64,000 nt of DNA from Ahaetulla prasina (Eukaryota; Chordata; Lepidosauria; Squamata; Colubridae), in contig NC_080541.1 in NCBI RefSeq assembly GCF_028640845.1, positions 179,096,502 through 179,160,501 on the forward strand, given 5' to 3'. Within the stretch, counting starts at the first letter, position 1. The number at the start of each line of letters is the position of its first letter. Positions 35,301-50,397 of this stretch are shown here, in pieces. Position numbers and translations under genes: made by a program. The notes below the pieces were generated by a model. That model did no database searches and was not told the DNA's origin. It worked only from the letters and a program-made list of their open reading frames with translations.

Positions 35301-38300
35301 ACTTACCACAAACTGTTCTGTAAACCATGTTTCCTAATAACATTAACTGTTGCCTCATGATCGTAAAATTAACTTCCCAGATGCTGAAAGGAAAAAGCTA
35401 TTCCTTCTTTTTAAAGTAACAGTGTTGGTAGCAACATTGATTAAGCGTCTGAATTAGGATGTTGGAAGAAGAGACAGGAGACCGGCAGTTTAATGGGCCC
35501 AGAGTGAACAGCTCTAATATATCTCTTGAAGCCACAGGTTTTACAACTGCCCTATTACTCACACTGCAGTTTTCTCCATGTGACTCTTTGCATTTCCCTG
35601 AGAAGGGCCTTACCTGTTAATGCTTCTTTGCGTACTTTGAACATGTCAATGATGGGTGTAGTGATGCCAGCCATGGTCCCAATCATGCTCCCCAAACCCA
35701 GGTTTATCAGCATCAGGAAGAACATCACTGACCAGAAAGGAGAAGCTGGGAAGTGGGTCATTGCTTCTGTGAAAGCTATGAATGCGAGGCCAGTTCCCTG
35801 CACTGACTGTACACAGCCAAAAGAAGATGCTTATGTTATTCTTGACAACAGAAAATGTTATAAAAGCAGATGTGTATGTGGGTGTGTATTCTTGTCAATG
35901 GATTTCTGTCTGTAAAACTACAAGCTTTCAGAGCCAAACAGCCAATCACATATTACCCTCTGGTCCAATGAGGGGAATTTCCTATGTGGATAAGTAGAGG
36001 CAAAAGCAAGCATGTACTGAGCATTGCACAAGCATCTGCTGCTTTCTATATATACATGCTCTGCAAGAGAGAAAATAAACTCTGGCTTTATATTGCATGT
36101 ATATCATAGATATGATGGGATGAGTATTTATTCCTCAAGTTTTCCCAATATCATTAACTTCAAATGACCCAAGCACATTTATTCACCCATGGTCCATAAG
36201 TCCTGAACCTCTTTCTTTCAATAGCTGTGGAGAAAGGAAACCCAGCATTTCAATAAGTTATGGCCAACACATTGGGAAAAATTATGACACAGTGAGAAAA
36301 TTCATGAACTTCCTTTCCCATTAGGTTTGACATCCAATGGCATTTTCTTATCATAGATGTTTCCACTCAGTCCCCTTGAAATGGTGCTAACTGGCAATAG
36401 ATTTTAGAAACCTCAGAACATTAAAAACCAATGACATAATTGTGGGTGGAGGCATTTGCTGTTGTAATTCTGCTACAATAAATTACATTAACAACAAAAA
36501 CAAAATGTGTCTGAGCCATTCGTATGTATCATGTCTCTATGATAAACTAGCAAAAGTATCCCTGCTCTGCTATACCCTATATCAGGGGTGTCAAACTTGT
36601 GGGCCGCAGGCTGGATGTGTCATGCGCTGGCCACGCCCACCCCTGGTTTAATGAAGGAGGAAAAAAGTAGTGACTTTTTTCCTCCTAATGGAGGAAAAAA
36701 GGTCATGTGACAACAATGTGACATCACAAGTTCGACACCCGTGCCCTATAGCCAAGCAATAATTTTTAAGAGCACCATTATTTTCTTTGGCTGATTTTCT
36801 TTGGCATTTCCAAGATTCCTTGCCTCACCTGGCTTTACTTTAAATCTTTTGATTAAAATAATTATGTGGGAAGCCCGCCTATTTCAAAACAAAATGTAAG
36901 AGGGTTATATCACCTTTCTTATACAAAGATGCCTCTGGATCCTATAGATCTGAAACTTTAGTCACTGCTTAGAATCAGAGGCCGCTATGAGGAATGTTCT
37001 AGATATCTGCCAGGTAAAGTTAAACAGTTCAGATCTAAGTTGGCCTTTGGCTGTGTAAGTCCAGTTGAGTTGATCAATGCATGGACTGCCTAGTTATTGG
37101 AATGAGTTTGTGCCAGTTGACCCCAACGAAATGGACAGGTGATAAGACTACAGCTTCAGAGAGCCCTAGAGGAAACAGATTAATCTAGAATTCTTTCAGT
37201 TAGGGTCAGACTTGGATATAGTACTGAGACTGCATTGGTTGATTACCTGTACAGGGACTGGGTGGAGCTGCATCTAACCTAGCCCTCAGTCTCTAGTAGA
37301 ACAAAGTGATGACAATGTCAAAAACAAACCACATTAAGAACTTATCGTCATTTACCAAACCAATATCTACAGTCAATTTATATAAGGGATTTGACTTCTG
37401 GGCAATATTTGATCATTTCTTCATTCTGGAAGAGATATTGCTTTGGAAGAACTATAATGTGTCCTTTTTCCTGTAGTTCATCTCTTTCTTTTCAAAGGAA
37501 TTAAAATGGCCCAAAATGCCAGTCTTTAAACATACCTTATTAAGCTCGTCTTCCAGCAGGCAGGGATCCAATCCCAGCTTCTCAAATTGATCCTTCTTTA
37601 CTGTCTTTATCACAGCATACATTTCAGTGTAATCCTTGGCTGTGAGATGGGAGAAGTTCACTTGGGGTGGTATCAGGGCATGGCTTAAGATATTTGTGTT
37701 CAGATAACCCAGGATCTTCTCAGCATTCCTACAATAGAAAAAAAGATGTACTTAACAGAGACATTCTCAGGGTTTCAACATACAATGAATCAGCTTCCGG
37801 TTTGGCACCGTAGGTGATGGCGGTGATCTTTACGATCACCAACCTCTGGATTATGTGGAATCGCTAGGACAGCTTAAATCTGCTGTCCAGCGGTTCGGAA
37901 AACCCCCTCTTCGGGAGAAGGAGAGGTGAGCTGAGGGCAGAGGTTGAATTTCCCTAAAGCCCCTGAGAAAAAGGGGTTTGAAGGGTTAAGTTCCCTCCAG
38001 TAACCCGAAGTGCTCCAGATCCGAGGATTCTTCTGCTTTGGTGGAACCAATCACCACGACCAAACGCTGAGATTTATTTTGGACAATAAAGGATTATACC
38101 GGACAGAACGAAAGTGGGAGAACTTTATGCAAGTAGCTAAGCCGATTCCCTGTTACTTTGTAACAAGCTTGAAAACAGCAAGAAAATGGAGGCGAATTGT
38201 TAACAAGTTAACGAGTGGAAAGCGAAAGTGATACTTTCAGCGTTTGCCGTCTGCACTTGGTAATTTGCATGTTACTTGCTGCTTTAACTCTTTGCTGCCT

Positions 38301-40894
38301 GCTGATAGAATCTAGGGAGATTTTTAAATACTGCTTTAAAAGACTGTGTTTCAGAGTTAAGAAGATTTAAAGTGAATATTAAGTTGGAAATAAATAAATA
38401 AATAATTTTATAGAAGATGGCAGCCAAACAATTAAAGTCTACTGTAACAAAGAGCTCTGGAACTTTATCAGCTGGTGCCTCCAGCTCATACAGCAGAGAC
38501 TAGAACATTGAATTTAGAGGCGTTACAAGAGAACTTAAAAGGCTTTATAGAAGAAAAATTTAAAGTAATAACTGATGTGATGTCTGAAATGAAAGAGCAG
38601 ATATCAGAAATTCAAGTGGGAAATAAAGAAGTTAAAGAAGGAGTTGTAATGGCAGTACAAAGTTTGGCAACGAATGTGATTTTATTGGAAGAGGAGGTTG
38701 AAGAAATTAAGCAACATAATTTAAAATTAGAAAATAAAATGGATGAATTTCAAAGTAAACTCGAGATAGCAATCCACTTGGAGGAGAAATAGATAGATTA
38801 CTGAAATTGCAAATCAGAATAAAGCTGCATCTCAGAAATTATAATTGTATGTGCTGGAGTTCCCTGCCCAAATCACCTGGACAGAGAAAGAAGGGGGTAC
38901 TTACTCAACCACACACTTTTCATTCATGACATTGGCTTTGAAGCCCAGCACAGCAAAAACAACCAATGTGGCCAAGATGGAAGTGAAGAAATTGATAAAG
39001 GAGACAAGGGCTGCGTCAAAGTGGCAGTTATTATCCTGTTTGTTGTAACTGGAAAAGGCAATAACTCCACCAAAACCTAGACCAAGGGCAAAGAAGACCT
39101 GAGTAGCAGCTTCTCGCCATACTTGGAGATCCAACATTTTATCAAGCTGCAAAAAAGAGAGATAGACAGAAAGGTCAAGTCATCGTTGTATGTATACTTT
39201 TTGTATATATGCTGACAAGGGTCCAATAACATTCTCCTATGCCAATGGAATTATGGATTATAATGGGCAAATCCAAAGAAGGTGGGGCACTTTTAAGATC
39301 TATTTAAATCAGGCAATTATTAGTTTGGAGTGTTTATATATTAATGTTGCCCAGTAAATTATATTTTCTGGACAGCTTACAGTCAAAAAACATACATCAT
39401 TTTTATATGATTTTTACCTGATGAATTACAATTTTGCTGTTTAGTATTCTACTGTTACTCATTGGAACACTATTTAACCATAAGTAGCCATCAAATTACA
39501 AACTGTAAAATAAATTTGTCAATGGAGCAGCATCACAACTAAACTAAAAATAAGGTTACCCAAAGCATTTTTTAAAACATCCCCAAACAATATAAAAAAA
39601 TGCACTCAATGATGCAGAAATTTTCGTAAGGTGGATACTAACATTTTGGGATAATATCTAACAACTGAATTATTATTCGTACATATTTGACATGTACCAA
39701 AATGGGGGGGGGGGAAGTGCCTTATGGCATAACTAAGAGTAGAGACAGAAAATCTCCCTTAAGTTTTAACTACAGGTAGTCCTCGACATACGACCACAAT
39801 TGTGCCCAAAATTTGTGTTGATAAATGAGACAATTATTATTGCCCCATTTTATGACCTTTCTTGCCACAGTTGTTAATGATTGCAGTTGTTAAGTTAGTA
39901 ACAGGTTGTTAACTGAATCTGGTTTCCCCATTGATTTCAGAAGATCACAAAAGGTGATCAAGTGACCCTGGGACACTGCAACTGTCATAAGTATGAATGA
40001 ATTGCCCTGCATCCAAATTTTGATCACATGACTATGGGGATGCTGCGATGGTCGTAAGTGTGAAAAATGGTCATGTCACTTTTTCCAGTGACTTTGAATG
40101 GTCACTAAATGATCTGTTGTAAGTCGAGTATTATCTGTACATTTAGTGACCCTCTGAAGGCTCTTCTCCCTCAGCCTAATCTATCGTACCTCTCAGGGTG
40201 AATATAGAGTGGAGACCCACCTTAATAGGAACAAAGCCAACTGGTGTGACTCTCAGCTTTAGGAAGGAGGTGAAAGTAAATCTTTCTGGCACCTGTCTGA
40301 ACAATTGCTACGAACTAATAATGTCAAGGTATTAAAAAGTCTTTACCTTAGGAGTGAACATATGTAGAATCCCATCTACTGCCCCTCTCAAAAGCAAACC
40401 CCGTACCAGGAAGCAGATCAGCACCACATATGGAAAGAGAGAGCTGAAATACATCACCTGAGGGAGAGGATGTGAGGTAAATCAGCAGTAACATCGATAG
40501 GCATCAACCCTAATCAGTGTTTTTAATGTGTCACAACATTTCTATAAAAATGTTGGGAATTGTTATTTGATGAGATGAGAAAAATTATCTTCTGGGTATT
40601 CATAGCCTTCCTTGTAAACAGAACTATGATTTCCAGAAGGGCAGTCCACTAGACTGAGAAACTGAAAAACATCTTGGAAGAAGATGATGGCAACTCCTTC
40701 CATACATTGCCAAAAAAGCAACATGGACATGGCTATACATTCACCAGTAAACAAGTTTGTGAGCCTCTGTTGAAATAAGAGTTATGGTGTCTTGCAGCAT
40801 TTTAAATAGGAATAAACGTATCAGATCCCTACATTGGTGAAGTAGCCACAGTCTATAAAAATTGTTACAATAAATTTGTTCATTCATCTTGTTT

Positions 40895-40925
<31 letters not shown>

Positions 40926-43900
40926 GGGAGAGAGAGAGAGAGACGGAGAGAGGGAGGAGGGAAGGAAGGAGAGAGAGGGGGGGAGACGTTCCTGAAACAA
41001 CTGGATAATGGTGAATATCAGTGGTAGGATTCAAACAGTTTTACTACCAGTTCTGTGAGCGTGGCTTGGTGGGCGTGGCATGGCATGGCATGGCATAGCT
41101 TGGTGGGCATGGCTTGGCATGACAGGGGAAGGATACTGTAAAATCTCCATTCCCACCCCACTCCAGGAGAAGGATACTGTAAAATCTCCATTTCTACCCC
41201 ATCCCATTAATCTACTTTCCAGCTCCCTGTGCAGGGCAACAAAAGAAGACCCAGCTGATTAGCTGGGACTCGGGAGGCAGAGATTAGATGGGGGTGGGAC
41301 CAGTCCTATTGTAGGTTTTCTGAACTACTCAAAATTTCCACTACCGGTTCTCCAGAACCGGTCAGAACCGGCTGAATGCCACCTCTGCTAAATATAATCC
41401 TCATGGCTGCCATGGGCCTGTTCACATGCTTGTCTTTTAAATAACTACCAAAAAGCACAGGACAAGTGTTTAGACAAAATCTGCATGTTTTCAGCATTCA
41501 CTTCAACACTCTGGATGACTACTGACTTATAGACTTAAAAGAAGGGCTATCAATCAATTCTAAAAGTCCTGTTATTCTCTGTTTCAGCCCATCACCCATG
41601 ATATTTACCTTTCCTGAGGATTGGATTCCTTTGATCATAGCTAAACCTACAATGCTCCAAGCTATCAGCAGGCATAAGGTCATTCTCCAGTTAAGTCCAC
41701 CACTCTCTGAAATGGAGTTGGAAATATCCAGGGCATCACGATACCAGAAGAAAGTAGTTGCAGAGCTTTTGTCACATTCCGGTTCTATGACTGCAGAGGA
41801 TAAGAACTTGGGTTTAATAGACTTCCTACAGATCTTTGAGTTGGCATTTGATAGTGACATGCCTCAGGTGTAGCTAAGTGAGGTAGAATTTATTTAGAAC
41901 CAATCTGTAGGACACATCAGAAAATATGCCTACAGGTTTTTTTCAGAAATGGACGTGGGGAGAAAGTTGCTATCCGAAATTAAAGATTAAATAAATGGGG
42001 TGATTTATATTCACTATAAAGGATTCATTTATGTGCTGGAAGATGTTCAAGGTCTATTAAATGCTCCATTAACTTCCAAAGTGTCTCGGTTACACCCTTT
42101 GGGCAAAACTATTTCTTACCAGCTAATACAATCTTTTATTCTAGCAGGATGAAACAGACCTGAGCTATTGTCTTTTTCCTGGAATGGAAGCCTGTGCTAT
42201 GCTACACTCTCAACATCACAGAAAAAGAGAGCAACGTTATTACTTTCAGATACAGGCAAATGAATACTTTGTGCTTCTCACAGAAGGAAGAAAAAAGGTG
42301 AGCACATCCCACCGATCTAAGTGGGATTAGGAGGAAGAAGCATTAAGTACTATTTCAACAATTATCATTATGGCTTTTATTATTCTAATAAAAAGTAAAC
42401 AATTAGAATGGAAATTTGCCTTATCTTCTTTCCCCTATACAGAGAATTGCAAAAACAGGCTACTCACTTGCCACTGAGCCATTTTTTAAAATAGGACATT
42501 CACTCCAAGGTAAAGGATACTGGAAGGATTTGAAAAAGTAGAAGATGCTCCATCCAATAATCACATTATAATAGAGTCCAACAAACAAGCAGACCTGGCA
42601 AAAGGAAATTGAAATTATGTCTAGCTATTACATAATAATATTTCATTCAAACCAAGGAAGAGGACCTTCTAAAGCAGGGGTCTCCAACCTTGGCCACTTT
42701 AAGACTTGTGGACTTCAACTCCCAGAATTCCTCATCCAGCAAAGCTGGCTGAGGAACTCTGGGAGTTGAAGTCCATAAGTCTTAAAGTGACCAAGCTTGA
42801 AGACCCCTGTTCTAAAGTGAATCCCAGAAAATGGCACATTGTCATTTATTTATTTATTTATTTAGTATATCGCATATCTGGATTTTCATTATGAATAGTT
42901 TTGTGAACACATTTACTCTCCAAGTTGCCATGGATCTGGGAGCATTTATATGCTAACAGAATGCTCCCGAAGAGCCAATCTAATCCAGGGACTGTAGATC
43001 ATTTTTTCACTCAGTTGATGGCATAGATCTATTTCACCCATTGAAAGAACTAGAGTAGTGCGCATTTATTTATTTATTTATTTATAATTACATTTCTATA
43101 CCGCACCATCTCCCGAAGGACTCAGGGCGGTGTACAGCCAATATTAAAATACACATAACACTATGATATAAATATAATAAATAAACACTATTTAAAAACA
43201 ATTTAAAAACAAATATTTAGTGGCCGAATCACTAAAACGGTCGAAGACCGATTAAAAACCCATTAAAATTTCGCTAAAATACATTCTTAGGCTAGTCCCG
43301 CTCGGTGAAATAATAAAGTCTTTAGTTCACGTTTGAAGGCCCAGAGGTCGGGGAGTTGGCGTAACCCCGGAGGTAACTCGTTCCATAGGGCTGGTGCCGC
43401 CACAGAGAAGGTCCTCCCCCTGGGGGCCACCAACCTACATTGTTTGGTCGACGGCACCCTGAGGAGGTCCGCTCTGTGGGAGCACACAGGTCGTTGGGAG
43501 GCAATCGGTGGCAGAAGGCGGTCTCGCAAATACCCCGGTCCTAAGCCATGGAGCGCTTTAAAGGTGGTAACCAGCACCTTGAATTGCACCCGGAAAGCTA
43601 CCAGCAGCCAGTGCAGGCCGCGCAGGATGGGTGTTATATGGGAGCAACCTGGTGCCCCCTCTATCACCCGCGCAGCCGCATTCTGGACTAGCTGGAGCCT
43701 CCTTGTGCTCTTCAAGGGGAGCCCCATGTAGAGAGCATTGCAATAGTCCAGGTGGGAAGTGACGAGGGCATGAGTGACCATGTGTAAGGAGTCCCGATCA
43801 AGGAAGGGGCACAACTGGCGAATCAGGTGAACCTGATAAAATGCTCCCCTGGTGACGGCCGTCAAGTGTTCTTCTAAGGACAGCCGATCGTCCAGGAGAA

Positions 43901-46900
43901 CGCCTAAGTTGCGCACCCCTCCGCTGGGGGTCAGTATTTCCCCCCCTCCACATTCAGTGATGGCGTAAGCTGACTGTACCGGGACGCCGGAACCCACAGC
44001 CACTCAGTCTTGGAAGGGTTGAGCTGGAGCCTGTTCCTCCCCATCCAGACCCGCACGGCCTCAAGACACCGGCCCATCACCTTGACGGCTTCGTTGGGGT
44101 GGTTCGGGGTGGAAATGTACAGCTGCGTATCATCAGCGTACAGATGATAATCCACCCGAAACCACGGATAACCTCACCCAGCGGCTTCATATAGATGTTG
44201 AACAGGAAAGGCGAGAGAACGGACCCCTGCGGCACCCCACAAGTGAGGCGCCTCGGGGTCGACCTCTGCCCCCCTGCCAACACCGTCTGCGAATGGTCAG
44301 AGAGATAGGAGGAGAACCACCGATAAACGGTGCCTCCCACTCCCAATCCCTCCAACCGCCGCAGCAGGATACCATGGTCGATGGTATCAAAAGCCGCTGA
44401 GAGATCTAACAGGACCAAGCATGAGCAAGAAATGTGAGTGTACATTAAATGTGACGCAGAAGCCTATCTGGGTGTTGATGTATTTTCTCCTTTGAATATC
44501 TGGATAATTTTGAATCAGAATTTTCCAAGAAAGCAGATATGGAATAAGTTCAGTGCAGATAAATTATATGAGTACTACAATAATATACATGTCATAGAAT
44601 CCCTTTGTTTATAGAAGTTTAACCCACTGTATGGATCTTTAACCAGCATTTGTTGGGTTTAATGTGGTCATAGAACTCTCTGATTGAAAGATTGTAGTAT
44701 TTTCCCATTTGCCAACTGCTCACTGATTTTCAGAAAGGAGTAATCCAGCAGGGGATGTTCTGCCTTATGATCCTCCTATGGAACATTGATTGAAAAGATG
44801 GCAACTGTCAAACTATAAAAGAGCTCTTGAGATAAATGTAAAATATTTATCAGGCAAAATTTAAAATAAAAACAAGCTGAAACAGAAATTTATCTTAATT
44901 AAAATTTGATGACCTTGACCTATTGCCATTAGATCAAAAGAGAAATCTAATGTTGAATAAAGCAGAAAAAATAATTTGAAAAGATGAATGATTCTGAATT
45001 TTGACTTCATGTTTTTTTCAATTAAGTTGAATTTAATAATAATAGCAAGAAAGTGTAGTTCGGAGATAAAATGCTGATAGAATGGTTACATTATTCTGAT
45101 AATCCTCAAGTCAGTGGAACTTTTATGGAAGAGATTTTTGCTGAAAATTGATGGTGTTAAATTAAGGAACTCATGTACAACTTCACAATCTGCCATCTTT
45201 CCCATTGAAAAATGGTGCTCTCCACCAGCGCCATTCTCCTAATGAGCTAAGTTCCGGCATTAACTACAATTTATATAATATTGTAAAATCCAGTAGGAGA
45301 ATATGCAAAATGAACTCAAACATTATTCTTCACTTCATCATAATTCCCCTAGTTTTCATTTCATTATTTATTCCTTTTTAGATCTTCCAGCAAGATCATA
45401 TTTCTTTTGCCTCCATTAGACTGCTTGACATTTTAGGCATTTCACTTAGAAATAAATACTTTTCAGGATGACTTGTAATATTTCTCCAATACTGAATTAA
45501 TTGTTTTGCAGTGGTAATGTACTGTCACACTGCTGTTTAGAAGTTAGAAGTCAGCACATTTTATAAAATGTCTCCAACCTAAATGGCTTATTATTTTTCT
45601 TATGCTAACAGCCTGATTATTTCCTAAATTCCTAATCAGAAAAAAAATGGAGTTTTAGGAGAAGGCTATGAATGTTGATACACACAAGTAGAACATATAA
45701 CACATTTAACTTACATGACATTCCCTTTATGACATTGTGCAGATTTTTGCTTGTTTTTTTAAAAGTGTTCTAAACATGAATTTCAGATCCCTCATTGACT
45801 CCACATATCAACATATTTTTATTCTATTATTTCATAATTAGTCACCCTTAGCTATAAATAATGACTTTATTAACATATCTGCTAGATTATTGCTGGCCAG
45901 TCATTATCTTCTTTTTTTCCCCTGTTAGAACTTTGACATGAATCAACAGACAGATCTGTATACTGTTCACAAAAGCTTTATTTTATGAACCAGTATAGAA
46001 TAGAGTTGCAAACAAACAAACAAACCCTATCCAGGTAAACCCAAACTCCTTAAATTTTAGAAGAATTTATTGAGCTAATCATTCCAGGTTTTTTCCTTTC
46101 CTTTTTAGCTGTTTGTTAGATAACTGGGAGTTATGAAATTATGGTCCACCTATTGTAAATCATGCACAAATTTACTACTAGATCTGGATTATTTTTTTTC
46201 AAAACCACCTACATAATATTATCCACCCATTTATAGCCTGTATAAGACATATAAACTCATCTAATCACTCACTAAGAGGCTGGCAAATCCAATGCCACCT
46301 AATCGAGGGCAAACGTAATTCCACACTCCTATGCTGCCCCGGCGGATTCTCTGCCCTACGGCCAGTTCCAGGAAAAAGAGAGGGATTCCAATAAGGATGA
46401 GCAGGATGAGATAAGGGACTAGATAAGCACCTGAAAGGGAAAAGAATGTTTAATTAGAGACATTTCTTTTTCTGCTACAGATCACAAGAAAAAAATCATC
46501 TGGCCCTGAACACTTGTAGGCAGACCGAACAGCATGCATGAGGCAAAGTTTTAAAAACCCATTTGGGATTTCAGACAGCAAGTGGCTTTGGTTAGCTCTT
46601 CAGAATGAGGCCACATTTTTTATTCAGCTCTGAAGCAAAAACCTTGCTTTATCACATTGCTTCATGGCTTTTTATGTTTCCCCAACGGGAAATGGAAAAA
46701 TAAACAACTGGTCACATCTCTTTTAAAATTGCTTCTGTTTTAAAATTGCAGATCATTAAAGTCTCTCTGAGGAAATGACATCTACCACATTTCAGATAAA
46801 TACAGGCAGTAGGATGTAGATTTTCTGCAAAGAGAAAGATATTTACATCAAGGCTAAAAGAAAAATTAAGAGGGGCTTCCGGGTGTGGTCTGATATAGCT

Positions 46901-47460
46901 GGTTAATTTTCTCCACCAGAGGCTCCACAAGCAGAAACAGCAGAGCACACCAGGAGACAGTTTTGAGAGAAATTTCTCTGGAGGAATCAGGTGATCGCCC
47001 ACTTGTACTCTGGAAGAACTGTTCCCCATGAGAGGACCACAGGAACTGAGTTACTTGTGACCAATTGCAAGTTGAGTGGCTTGGGAGCCAACAGCCAAGG
47101 GATTTACAATGTGCCCTTAACTGCTGTTCAGCCTTACAGACATAAGAGAGATAACCTAAGAGAGATATCCAAATGGCAGTGAAGATTTTGGTGAATAGCT
47201 TACTTTTCAAATTAAGAGGGGGGGTAGATGCTATTTTAAGGCATGTCAATTTAAAAGTCAAAAGTTTAAGCGGATTGTGATCTAGGAAAGTTTTAAGCGG
47301 ACAAAGGGGACAGAGATTTTTAAAAAATAGGTGGGTTTTTTTCCTGACAAAAGTGCCCTTGAAAATAATAAGAATGTTGATTGTTTTTAAGGACAGTAGT
47401 AGTTGGAAGATTTTACAAAACAAGAAGAAAAGAATAATATGAGCTATGTTGTGGAACTGT

Positions 47461-47502
<42 letters not shown>

Positions 47503-50358
47503 AATAATAATAATAATAATAATAATTTAATTTTCATACCGCCCTTCTCCCAAAGGACTCAGGGCGGTTAACAGCCAGATAAAATACAATACAATACAAT
47601 ATAGTAAAACCAATTAAAAAACTTATTCAATATGGCCAATAATTTAAATTATAAAATATAAATATAAAACCCCAATTAAAATCCAATTTAAAAACCCATT
47701 TTATGCCAGTCCTGCTCGGAAGAACAAATACGTCTTCAGCTCGCGGCGAAAGGTCAGGAGGTCAGGAAGTTGACTGAGTCCAGGAGGAAGCTCGTTCCAG
47801 AGGGTAGGTGCCCCCACAGAGAAGGCTCTCCCCCTGGGGGTCACCAGCCGACATTGTTTGGCTGACGGCACCCTGAGGAGACCCACTCTATGGGAGCGCA
47901 CCGGTCGGTGGGAGGCATATGGTAACAGAAGGCGGTCCCGAAGATATCCCGGTCCTATGCCATGGAGCGCTTTAAAGGTGATAACCAGCACCTTGAAGTG
48001 CACCCAGAAGACCACAGGCAGTCAGTGCAGCTTGCGCAGGAGAGGTGTTATATGAGAGCCACGAGTGGCTCCCCCTCTATCACCCGCGCAGCTGCATTCT
48101 GGACCAACTGGAGCCTCCGGGTGCTCCTCAAGGGAAGCCCCATGTAGAGAGCATTGCAGTAGTGCAGGCGAGAGGTGACGAGGGCATGAATGACCGTGCA
48201 TAGGGAATCCCGGTCTAGAAAGGGGCGCAACTGGTGAACCAGGCGTACCTGCTAAAAAGCTCTCCTGGAGACGGTCGCCAAATGATCTTCAAAAGACAAC
48301 CGTCCATCCAGGAGAACGCCCAGATTGCGCACCCTCTCCATTGGAGCCAATGATTCGCCCCCAACAGTCAGCAGCAGTTGCAGCTGACTGTACCGGGATG
48401 CCGGCATCCACAGCCACTCAGTCTTGGAGAGATAATTGGGACTAAAGTGTTAAGGATAGAAGCAAAACAGAAAAAAAGAGAAGCCTGCCTTTTACTTTCA
48501 GCACAGAAATTGACACACTTTCATTTTTTCACCATGGCAACTATAAAGAAAGTTGCCAACCTGGGAGAAGGATGCAGGAGTTCACTAGAACAACTTACAG
48601 ATAAGGGCATGTCACCAGATTAATTGCAGAAAATATAACATTAATGTCTTAAGAGGAACAAGATTTGACTTGAACAAAGAACAATTAACTAATATCTTTA
48701 CTGAAGAAGGATTACAGTTTGCCATAATTTTGGTTCAAAGGTTGAAAATAATTTTACATGAGTTGGTTAATGAAGGTTTGTATCTAAAAGACATAGATAC
48801 AAAGAAGGGCTTTAACTATTTGAATTGGATTGTTTTGTTTAGAATTCTGAAACATACTGTATGAACCTTGGAGATAATTTTATTAAATGGGTGAGATCTA
48901 GTTGTACTTTTCAGAAAGAACAAATAATTGTTAATAGAGAATTAACAAAACTTTGGGAAATTCAAAATAGATGACAAGGATGTCCACTGCTTCCACTTTT
49001 GTTCATTTTGGTTTTTGAGGTACTGAATAGAGACATAAGATCAGAGACTTATGGGGGTTAATGTTATTTGTTAAGTTAATAGTTAAGGGTATTTGCAGAT
49101 GATTTGGTGTTAGTTTTAGAAATTGCACTAGAGAGAGTAGAAACATGGGAACATTAAATAACATTTGTATATTAGCAGGAAGTTTTACAAGCATAGAAAA
49201 CTGATGGCAGAAAAAGACCTAGAGGTCTATTGAATCTGCTCTTTGAGTTTATTGTTTTTTGTTTTCTTTTTAATTAAATTATTATTTTATATTTAATTAG
49301 TTTTGTTTATTTTTGTCAAATGAGTTTTTAATGTTAGAAATGGAAATCGGATACATAAACCATTCAAGGGCCGCAGTGATTCAGCAGCAATTAAACTGAT
49401 GGGTGGATGGATGAATAAGCTTTTTACAATAAATGTATGTACATATTGGTAAGATTATCATCGGTTTCATTTTCAGCTAGACATTCAATGATTGTGCTAA
49501 GCCATCATAAGCCTTGTCTGGTTCTGATTCAGTGCAATGTACATTTTATACATATTTTGTAGCACAGCATGTGGTGTGAGCCTAGCCAGATGTGATTTAT
49601 TTAATAAATAATGGTTAAGCAAAATATTGCTCATCAAGCCATCCGAGCCAATCAATGTCCTCATCAACCTCACATCTACCATAATCATTTGCTGCCTTTT
49701 GCATTTATTGTCCCCATAGTAGCTCTGTGCTGAAAAAGAACAATTCCTGGAAATGCTAGATGAACTCCTTCATAAAAGATACTTAAAATAGCAGCACTAT
49801 AATTCTTAGGTTAAATGGACAGAAAAGAATTAACTGGGTAGATTGAGAAATATAAATAGCTGATCAGAAAATCTAAAAATATGAACACTTGGAAGTTGCC
49901 CACTAACATAAAGTGAGCCCTCCCTTCTCCTATTAATATTCCAACCACATTCAGCATCAGCAGGATTTAAAAACCTCCCTCACATTCAGAATAGCTGGAT
50001 AAGCAGTTTGAGGAAAAATAAATAAATAAGGCACCCACACAATACTATTGGCGCAATGCTTGCCTAGGCTCTGTCTGAGGAAGCTAGCCCCCAACCCCAA
50101 ATCTTTCTCACCCCTGTGAAAGCTCCAAACTGGTTGCATCTGATTAAAAGTCCCACCAACCAAACAAATAACAGCATGTTGCCCCCATGGTCACAGGAAA
50201 ACAATATAACCCTGAAATACCTTTAAAGCATAAACACAGCTATCTTAAATGAATCTTCATCACATTCCCTATAGCAATAGGACCACCATTCATTGCTAAG
50301 CTGCTTCATACTTTGATCAATACTGAATGAAAAGGTCAGTCAAATTCTATGCAGGGGT

Positions 50359-50397
<39 letters not shown>

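Noticed and set aside
43287..44445. Possible host gene with reverse transcriptase-like frame
   Set aside because: It is a frameshifted 5'-truncated L2 LINE with its own 3' tail.
46866..47537. 223-codon minus frame with a poly-leucine start
   Set aside because: The leucine run is the (AAC)n/(AAT)n microsatellite read backwards and the rest is L1 5' UTR antisense.
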